From Timema cristinae (Eukaryota; Arthropoda; Insecta; Phasmatodea; Timematidae), in assembly GCA_039000515.1 (NCBI GenBank), contig JBCFYV010000012.1, positions 31,674,821 to 31,738,820 on the forward strand: 64,000 bases of DNA, in the 5' to 3' direction. Both the position numbers and the translations under genes were made by a program. A model generated the notes under the pieces. The model did not search any database and was not told the DNA's origin. It saw only the letters and a program-made list of their open reading frames with translations. The number at the start of each line of letters is the position of its first letter. Position 1 is the first letter of the stretch. This document shows positions 34,201 through 44,768 of this stretch, piece by piece.

Positions 34201-37200
34201 TGAGTTTATTTTGTGTGTATTAGAATAAAAGGTTGTTTAGTAAAACAACTTAAACTAGTTCAATAAAATCTAACATACTTACTGTTGAACTTAATCCTAA
34301 TTTTAAAAAACTACCCAAACATATACAAAAATGTCCTTAAGGAGAACAAAGAATTCAACTTTGATTCCTTCAAAAGATTCTGTATTTACCGTATGCACGT
34401 ATCTGGAGTGGAACTCGGTTGCTTCCTTGAGGAAGGTGAGTCCCGGGTGCGAGTCCACCACATCTTGGACCATAGCACCCAGGTCATCGGGGGTAAGGTG
34501 ATCCCGGAGACCCCGAGTGAGGATATGGATGAACCAGGATGCCTGATCATGGCAGGACAACAGCAACCTGTGGGTCATAACTAAACAACTGACAAGAGCA
34601 CAACTACAGATGACCAACTACATAATTTAATAAAAATCAGACTCCCAGCTCCAATAGACCGACTAAAAATACACTTTTTCTTGAATTTGAATCTTCATTC
34701 TAGTTTTTACACATGAATTCTAGATTTTTAAAAAATATGGGACATAAAAGTTAACTTTATCACATTGTTATGATTTTTTTTTTTTTTTTTCAATTTCAAT
34801 TGTATTTACATTAAGTGGTAAATTAATGGAATTTTATCTAAATTGTTTCCCCTGAGTCCTCTACTCCTCAGACATCCATCTATCCTCAAAAGTAGCCTAA
34901 TAGTGTAGCCCAGGCCCACAGTAAGATGTGGTGAACATAAAATAATAATTTGAAGACCTGTACACATTTATTTGTTATGTTCTTCATTAAAAATAATGTT
35001 ACAATTGTCCAAAGAGATTTGTACATTTTGTTGTAACTAGTTAAAAAAAATACCTCATCTATAACAACAAACATGCTTTCAACATTAACTTTCCTATACA
35101 AAATATTTTCATACATTTATGTTGAAATGTCGAAATATTTCAATAGATGTCTTGATCTCTAAAACTACATTTATGGAAAAAATATATCCTCCATCCCATG
35201 ATCAGCAATTTGTCACACAAAAGCTGACATATATATGGGTTAATGTTTAAAGAGATGGAATGAGGATTTAATAGCTTTTCAACTACCATATTTATCCTTA
35301 AACACATCCTACAAAAATACCAGGCATCTGGTATTATATATTAATAAAGCTAAATGTTGTATTTTGATACATTTTAATGACTTTTGTAAGATTCTAGAAA
35401 ATATAATAACATTACTCAAGACTTTTTAGGTTCAACTAATTCCCAACTTCAATGTTTTTCAGACTGATAGATATCCTGTATTACAACAAGAATGTTGATT
35501 CAGCTTTGGAGGTATAAATGTTTGCAAAGTCCACTTTTTACACTTGAAGCACAATCAAATCAAATATATTAAACAGTCTATATAGCCAGTGGCGGATTTA
35601 AAATGTTTGTGCCCCTTGGCACAATTTATAATATGAGCCCCCACCCCCCAGACCCACACATATTTTTGTTAAGAGCTTTAATAAGTTTTGGAGAAAAGAG
35701 ATGTTTGGGGGGAAAGGGGGGAGCGGAAGTTAGGTTTCGAAAAAATATTTCTACTAAAGATAATCAGGCATGTACATGCCCTACAGTATCTTGAGTTAGC
35801 ATTATAAAAAAGGGGAGACTGATGTCAGTTACATAGCGATTGCAAAGTACAGTTATTTAAAAATAAATATTGTCATTTTGACTTTAACTTGAACTGTTTT
35901 GATAATGTTAGACAATTTTTAAACATAATTATTAAAATCAAAATATTATAATTAAAATAATGCTATCCAAAATGTGCCAACCCTAGGCCCGTGCCTAGTG
36001 GTCCTAAAATGTAACTCTGCTTCTGTATGTTCTTATCTATGTGTTATGTGTTCTATCATTCTTTACAATTTTCCATTGTCTACCTTTTGTGTTGTTTTTC
36101 CCCCCCCTCTTTTTAGGAAGTTGCCTCGCACATTTCACACTCCTCCCTGATGAGTTCCGATAGAATGAAACCTAGGCCGGGGGAGTGGGCGGTAACAATC
36201 GATTATTTTTAAGAGGCAACCATTACTTCTTTGACCAATGGCAACAATGTAAAGTGTAAATAATGTCCTTCTTTTCATTGTAAAAGACATATTGTGTTTG
36301 TCCCTTTTATATGTTTCTATCCACCTTTCCTATACCTTCTTCCAAATATAATAGAAATAATATTTATATAATGTTTTATTGCTACGGTAATATATTTAAA
36401 AATCAATCTTTACAATGCAGGTAAATCTTGTTATTACAACATGTTTATCAAATTACCACCCATTATTGATATATATGTAACTACACAATTTACTTCCTTA
36501 CAGCCAGATTTTCTTATGAATAGCCTGAAAGACTTTTCCCCTACAATAGCCCTACTTTAATAGTATGATTCTGGTAGAGGAAAAAATAAGCTTTCCAGAC
36601 GGTTATTTGAAAGAAATTCTGGCTATGGCTTATATTGCAGTGTAGTTCATTGTTAAATGTTTGAAACCATAAATTCTTAAGGTAATCCCTCTAGTAAATT
36701 AAAATTGAGTGTAAAAGACACCAATATAATTAATAACTCTAAAAGTGTTAAAAAGTGCCTTATATAAAATTACATTTGTTTATGAATAGGCCTAGTTCCA
36801 CTGCTCATTAGTATAACTCATCCACAGTGGGGGAGTGGGTAAGTAACAGCTAGCAGAAGGTTCTTTATTGCAAAAATTGGCTGAAACTCAATGTCAACCT
36901 ATATTGAAATAGTTTTTATTTGCTTAGTAGGCCTAATACTAAACGTGTATATCAGACAATTCAAATAATACTTACAGCCAATGTTTGCAATAAAGAACCT
37001 TCTGCTAGTTGTCACCTACACTCGTACCATAGATGAACTACATGTTACTAACTTTTTCCAGAAGTCAAGGAAAGTGTTAGACTCCACATGTCCAAGTTTC
37101 TCTCCTCCTGTTGCAACAAACAGAGGCATCTTCCAGTACAGAGGGCAGTCGCAGGCCTGCAAGTTGACAATAAACAAGTATACAAATATTTGTATAATGA

Positions 37201-40200
37201 ATACTAACATATTATATATATTGTCTTTATTTTTGATATTTGGCAAAGTAAGTGTAGTTTGCTTCGTCTTACACTTAACAAAAACAATATACCAAATAAA
37301 TTATATAATAATAAAACCACACACACACAAATAGTAGTCGTAAATGCTTCAGTGGCTGCCTGGTCTAACACGCTGCTCTCAGAGTAGGCTAGACTGCGAT
37401 GACGGGGAGATTGAGATTTGAATCTCGGTTGGATGTACTAAGGATGGTTTTTCCAAAATGATTTTCCACTCTCCCTTCAGGTAAATGCGGGTACACTTCC
37501 TATTACTATAACCTTCCTATTCCCTAAGACCATTAGCGTAATTAGTGAATAAGCGTACTACCTGAATGGGTGGTAAGAGCGATGCTAACAAAATAGTAGT
37601 TGTATATGAAATAAAGTGAATTAATATGTAAATAAAATAAATGTGATAAGCTTGTGAAATGAAGCCCAAATAAATAAATCTCTAACATTATTACATATTA
37701 TAGCCGCGTCTACTACCCTTCGGGTAACGCACTTACGTAATGTTAATGGTAGGTGATTGAAATGAATGAAGGCCACAGTAACTGAATCGAACCAGTGGAG
37801 ACCTGAATTCCTCACATACAAGATTCTTCAAGTGAAGAAGTTGAGATCAATAATCTGTGCCGATGAGGATTGACTTATTACAATTTCTCATATTTCTTTA
37901 GGAAAAACCTTGTTTTGCTTTAGAGGTATTTTATTATATGTATTTGGAAGAATAGAAGGTGGATAAAAAAAAACATAAAAGGGAACAAATACAATATGGA
38001 TTTTACAGTGAAAAGAAGAACACAATATAAACTTTACATTGCTCGCCACTGGACAAAGTGTTAATGGCTGCCTCTGAAGAATATCAAAAGGGGAGTGAGA
38101 ACTTGTCCTATCATTCTTTACCAATTCCTTTTTCTTCCTTTTGTGCTTTTGGTTTCGTCTTTTAGGAAGTTGCATTGCACGTTTCACACTCCACCTGATG
38201 AGTTTCGATAGAATGAAACTTAGGTTGGGAGGGGAGGGAGGGATGGGGGGTAACAATCAATTTTATCCAAGAGGGTGCCATTACCTCTGTGTCAGTGGTT
38301 ACAATCTCTTCAATATCAATGCTTTCAGAAGTAGTACTGTAGTTTTATTATTACTATGTACTTCCTGAGGAAGATGCCTTGAAAGCATCGAAATATTGAA
38401 GTGTTCATAAATACTGTTTGTGTTTTTACTTTTATTTGTGCTTCAGTTTCCTAAAAGTATATCATATTCGTTTAGTTAAATATCAATTACAGTATTTAGT
38501 TTACCTCAGTCCATACATTCATTCCAGCATAATATGAACAGTTTTATTTAATATGTTGACAAAAAATTACTAGATTTGCCTAACTTTAATATTTTATTCG
38601 AGGGAATTTTTGAAGGTAAACATTAAGATGTGAGATAAATAAAATACATGCAAAATCAATTCAAGCACACAAATACAACATAGTTTGCCATGTTTTACTA
38701 ACAATTAGGTCCTCAGTTAATAACAACATCAATTAATATTTTTCAATAAACACTTCACCAGCCATATGACCCTGTGGTTTACTTTTTTTTACATCTATAA
38801 CGGTTTCTTTTAAATCCATTACTGTTTCCAGACTGTGTGGCCTGGGTCAGTTTTCTACTCAAGCCATTTTTTCCACTACTGGTTTGCTGGGCCTGTAGTA
38901 GCTTCATATGGCTTATAATCTAACTTAAAACTAAAACAAGCACAACATCCAGTCGCCAGCCTTAATTCATCACTGTGAAAGGGTAAACCCCCATTTCACA
39001 AAGATAAATTTGTATTTGAGATTTGTAGGTAAAGTGAAGATTCAGATTCAAGAAAAAGTGGGTTGGATCCATCTCTTTTGTATTTATTTCTATTTAGAGA
39101 AAATTTATGGGTTCTAGAGTAAATATAAGATGATTATAAAATAATATAAATTTAATGAAATCTAAATCTAAATATAAATAAAAGAAAATTATTTTTGCTA
39201 TTAAAAAAAAAATTACTCAATAATATAAACATAAGAAGAAAAATATACATGTACAGAAACAACAGCTTAAAAATAAATGTTTCATAATTTAGCCGTAGCA
39301 AACTTTTTTAATAATTCTTTAAGCTCAAATGTTTGGGCTACTTTATATTCGAAAGAATGAATGTGCAAGTCTGCTTAATCTTGCTTGAAGCATGGTGCTT
39401 AGAATGTAGGCTTTTATAAATTTGAACTTTGAAAAAAATTCTCTCAGCGCCAGCTAATTGTTACAGTGAGTTAAAATAATTCTAAGTGCAATACTAAGTA
39501 GTTTTGAAAAACTCTCCTGCAGTCCATTTCTATATATAAAATTTAAAATATACGTAGCAATGATATGAAGGTGGGATCAACTTTATGACCATTGTCAACT
39601 CAGATTTTAAGTCTAAGAGCATCCATATCTTTCATTTTCCATATTGTAAAAGAGGACTCTAGCTTGGAGAAAAATTCTTTAGAACATTTGGAAAATCTGA
39701 AAATTAAGAAATATGATTGCTATTCTAAATACATCTTTTTGAAGAATACCTTTTAGTGACATGACCTATGGTACATCTTTACTTCATGAGTACCTAGTAA
39801 ATTTGTTTTGTTAATATTTATCACATTTTTGCTGTCTTCTGAATCTGCCGCCCCTGGCAACTGCTTCCCCCCTTCCCACCTCCCAAAGAGCCAATGCTGG
39901 AACTCCCCCCTCCACCCCAATTCCCATTGCAACTTACTAGGATTTGTACCCCAATCTTACTAGAAACAACAACCAACACCTTGGACCACTTGGCCAATAC
40001 TTTGGGTCCCAGAGTGTAGTGTAAATATAGCAAAGCTGCATTTTAGGTGTGTTATACAAAAATGTGTCTGAGTGTTTATTAACAGTAAACAATGGTGAAA
40101 CATTCCTGTCGTGAGAATTTTATCTCAAAATATAGGTTGATTGAAGTTCAATTCTATTGGAAGAAATGATATATTGGCCTAGGTTATATTTTCTGGATAT

Positions 40201-43200
40201 TGGACCAAACTAAATACCGATAACAGCCTTTTGGTATAACTTACATTGAATTAATATTTAATCATCTACGTACAAACAACTGAACTAGAAGTCTTCTCAA
40301 AACAAGTTAATAGTAATGGAAAATGGAAGTTGTTTCTCACAGCAAGGTTGTGACAATCGACTGTGTTAAGGGGCAGTCAATGGTCGCACAGAGACTTCCA
40401 GCTGTATGAGTGTTTGTCAGTCCACTAAGTGCTTACGATTAACACTCATTAACAAATCAACCGGGGACCATGTGAAAAGTTTCAGCTGTCTATTTCCCTT
40501 CTTTTTGAACTTTAGAAATGTTTGTGTCCTTTTCCTATTCTATAATGAATCGTTGAGACAATATGGCTTAATTAATGATAATCTCTTCACTTTATTTATA
40601 TAAACTATTATAGACTACAAATTAATTAAATAATAGGGCCTACATTTAAATATAATTTACGTCAATCACTGAACGTATGGAAGCTAATATAACATGTTCC
40701 CAATGTCCTAAAAAGAAGGGAGGGAGGGGGTTTATCACATAAAAAAAAAGCAATGAGCTGTAAATTTGCACAAAAATCACAAAACCTCTAAACTCTGACT
40801 TAAACTATGAGTGAATAATGACCCTGAACATAGGAGGAATCCTGGATAGCTCAGTGGTAGAGCATTGGTACACTAAGCTAAAGGTCTCGGCTCTTATTCT
40901 CGTGTCCAGGGGAAATTTTTCAATCTATGAATATACCTACTCCAAACAGTTCCGGAGTTTTACTATCAAATCTTGTGATTTGGACAGTCATGCCGGGATC
41001 ATGATCAACTTAACTTTGACTTAACATAACGTTCATTTTACTTAAGAAAACGGATGTGTGATCACGATTCACATAACTTAACCTAACAAATCGAGCCAAA
41101 CATCTTCATTCTCGAGTATGATCTGTGATTTGGACTATTTGTAGTAATTATCTGTGAATGTTTACAGTTTTCAATTGATATAATATATATCTATTACTAA
41201 ACTTTTTTGATAAACTTAGCTTTCCTATTTTAAGAATCAAATAGCTGAAGCTATTATTCATGCTTTTTAGTGAGGAATTCTCCATCTAGATATCATATTC
41301 TGAAAATTGAAAAATGACACCTGGACATGGGAATCGAACCCGGGACCTTTGGCTTAGTACTAAGCCAAAGATCCCGAGTTTGATTCCCATATCCAGGTGT
41401 AATTTCTCAATTTTCAAAATATGATTTCCTATTTTAGTTTAATTATTTTGTTTCAATGTCTGATCACTAAAACTTACGCTAAAGAGTAAATATTGGTCAT
41501 AATACCAACAAATAAATTACTAAATAGCCCTGTTGACGTTACTCGTATAATGATTGGCTGGCTAGATCATGTGATACCCTTCAAGTAACGTTCACTTAAA
41601 GTAAAAGACCTCCCAGGACATCTCTTACGTTAAGTTAACTGCAAGTCAACGTTAAGTTAACTGCATCATGATCGCTTTCATTTAAACATACGAGGAAATC
41701 CTTTGCGTTAAGTTAACTTTTAAGTTAATGTTAAGTTGATCATGACACCGGAATCAGTAAAGTTAATTTAAGATTTTAAAAAATTTGGGGGTGGGGGGAG
41801 GGTATGACAACCAGTTTATTAAAATACTTTCTTCAACATGGGCTGTATCTTATAAAATCCAATAATTAACATAAATTTAAGTGTTTATGTAAAAAGTCAT
41901 ATTAATTGTAATGAAATAAATAACATGTATTAATTTAAATTACATTGAACTTTTTCAAAAACATACAAAAACCGAGAAAATATTAAGCTTTAGACTATTT
42001 ATAGCACAAATTTAATATAAAATACAAAAATAGCTCATAAATAAAAATCTTGAATTTGTATGGCTTGAAAAAGATAAAATTTTAAGACATTTAGGAAAAG
42101 GTTTATGAATTTGATTAGGTAACAATACTTTTAGAAAATAGAATTTTGAAATCATTATTTAAGATTATCGTAGTAAAGCTTAGGATTATAAGAAAAAATA
42201 ATAATGGAATGAAAAAACAACTTATTTTATGGAGTTGAACCTATACAGTACGGTACCTTTGTGACAAGATGAAACTTGTCTTTGACAACCTGTTGGTTGG
42301 GGAACTGATGGAACACTGCTGATATCTTCTTGAGAGCCACCTCCATGTGGTGCTCTGAGGTGGGTTTCCCTTGCGGGTAGTAGAACCTGAAACAAACATA
42401 ATGGAGGTTAGCCCTCAAACATAACAGCTTGATATCAATAGGCACCAATATCCGTTATCATTTTATTATAAAATTATGCCAAAATATTAATATAAAAATA
42501 ACTGAAACAATGCTTTTGATATCTAATAAAGTGCAACCAAAAAAGTTCATTTTAAAAATGTAGGCCTATTTAGAAAAAATGCACATGTTGAATTATAATT
42601 ATTGGTAAACCCGTGAATAAAATACATAAAATAATTTAGTAAATGTGTTGAAACTAATGTGTTATAAATTTGTAACAGTAGGCTAACCAAGTCCATAATT
42701 AAGATGCTTTATCCAAATTGTGTTTCTATTATTCTGTGTGTTTTAATATTTATTTTATCTTATGCAATCTTGATTACTAAGTACTTATTTATCTTCATAG
42801 ATGATTATGATCAACATTATATTTATAGTTTTTTCTTTCTTATTGTAATTTATTTTGTTAATAATTTTATGTGTTGAGCTATGTTTTGTTATTATTATAG
42901 TTACTATTATAATGAGCAAATATATTCACATAAGATGGTAACTCAAGATAATTGTTATTCTATATTATGATTTCATTTTTTTTAATGTAATGTCTTGGAT
43001 CCTCACAGCTACATTAGAAAATATATATATAAATTATATATTATATATATATATATATATATAAAAATAGACATGTGTGTGTGCATGTGTGTGTACATGC
43101 AAGTGAATGGACTATTTTTAAGCTACCAAATAAAGACTCAATCATTATTAGAATAGGCATTGTATTGTATTTTCACCTGGGTATGTGAACATTACGGTTG

Positions 43201-44731
43201 GATCTGACATGGCGCTGTAGTGTGGTATTTGGGGGCAAGTGTCCCGCTGGTCTCTGGTTCTCCTTGTCTCGGGAGTAGGTCTGCAATACAACACACATAG
43301 TTATACACCTATTTTTGTAAGAAATTGCTTTTTTCCAAATAAAATTATACTATATAATAGATATGGTATATATATATATTGGAAACTAATAATAACAACT
43401 AAAATTTTGGCTACAACAATCAAAAGCCATATTATCTTGTAGAGCACAGGTTCTTCAATGTGTTCTATCTGTGACCTCTTTTCATAAGACAAAATTGTTA
43501 GCAACCCTGGGAAGCACAAATTATTTAAAGATTAAATTGATTTCCTATTGTATTTTCTTATTGTCCGTTTTTTTAGCATCATCAGATCAATTAATGAGAA
43601 ATAGAAATAATGAACATATGTATTATTAAAAAAACTGCATAATATGCAGTTATATCTAATATAATTTATTAAATTTTTACAATGTACTAACTTCATGCAG
43701 ATAACCAATAGAAAACATTGGTGTATCTTAGTTAACTAAATGAATGATTATTAAAATGGCGTATGTGTAATCTGCATTATAGTTTCAATAGTTGCAGGCC
43801 TATAATATAACTAATTAACTTATATTTGTCAATGTTTGCTGCTACACCCAGAAATTCTTTCATGAGCCCCAGTTTTAAGAACCTGTGTTATATGAAAATA
43901 ATTCTGCTAAGTTTTATAAATGTCAAATAATTTACACTAAATCACATAAATTATAATATAGTCTAGTACAATAGGCAGATGCCTATTTTTTAAATCATTA
44001 GTTTATTTATTAATATAAGTTTAAATAATAGTTTTTTAAACACACATAATTTTTGTTGTGGTACCATAATGCACCGTTAGAATCTTTGTGCACTAGGAGA
44101 CCACCCTGACAATAGATATTTGCATAGCGTTAAAATCCAAAAATAAATTAAAAGGTCAAAAACTCACACTGAATTTTAGATTTACAATTTTCTTAGAATC
44201 ATTGAGAACATTTTAAAGCAAACAAAAAATTATATTTAATGTTTTAGAAAGAAAATTTATCATAAGCTATAATCTGTGAAACATTTTTCATGTAAATTAG
44301 GCCCTTATTAGGTTCATTTTAGATTACATAGCCTATTTCTTGTGATGAAATTGGCTTAACTTGTGTTGTCACGTATAAAGTATTCAAATGCACAGTAGCT
44401 TATATTTTCTAAGCTACTTTAAGTTAGATCAGTATCCTTAGAAGGAGTCTGCACAGTGTTTTATCATATTATACAAGGCTTAAAAGTTTAACAATATTTT
44501 GTTTTGGTCTTGCCTTGAATATAATTTAATCAAATTATTCAAACACTGTGTTCAGACATCAAATCAGTTGTTTTTTGGGCAATTTCAACACCTTACCCCC
44601 CCCCCCCCCCTTTCCCATTATTTGTCAGCAAAAATACACATCACCCGCTTCAGTGGCAGCATGATCTAAGACATCATGCTTGCAATAGACTATAGACAGC
44701 CGATAAAGGGGATATCAGGGTTTGAGTCCTA

Positions 44732-44768
<37 letters not shown>

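Noticed and set aside
35586..36020. hAT element with CAGTGGCGG end
   Set aside because: The candidate right end pairs poorly and no target duplication was found.
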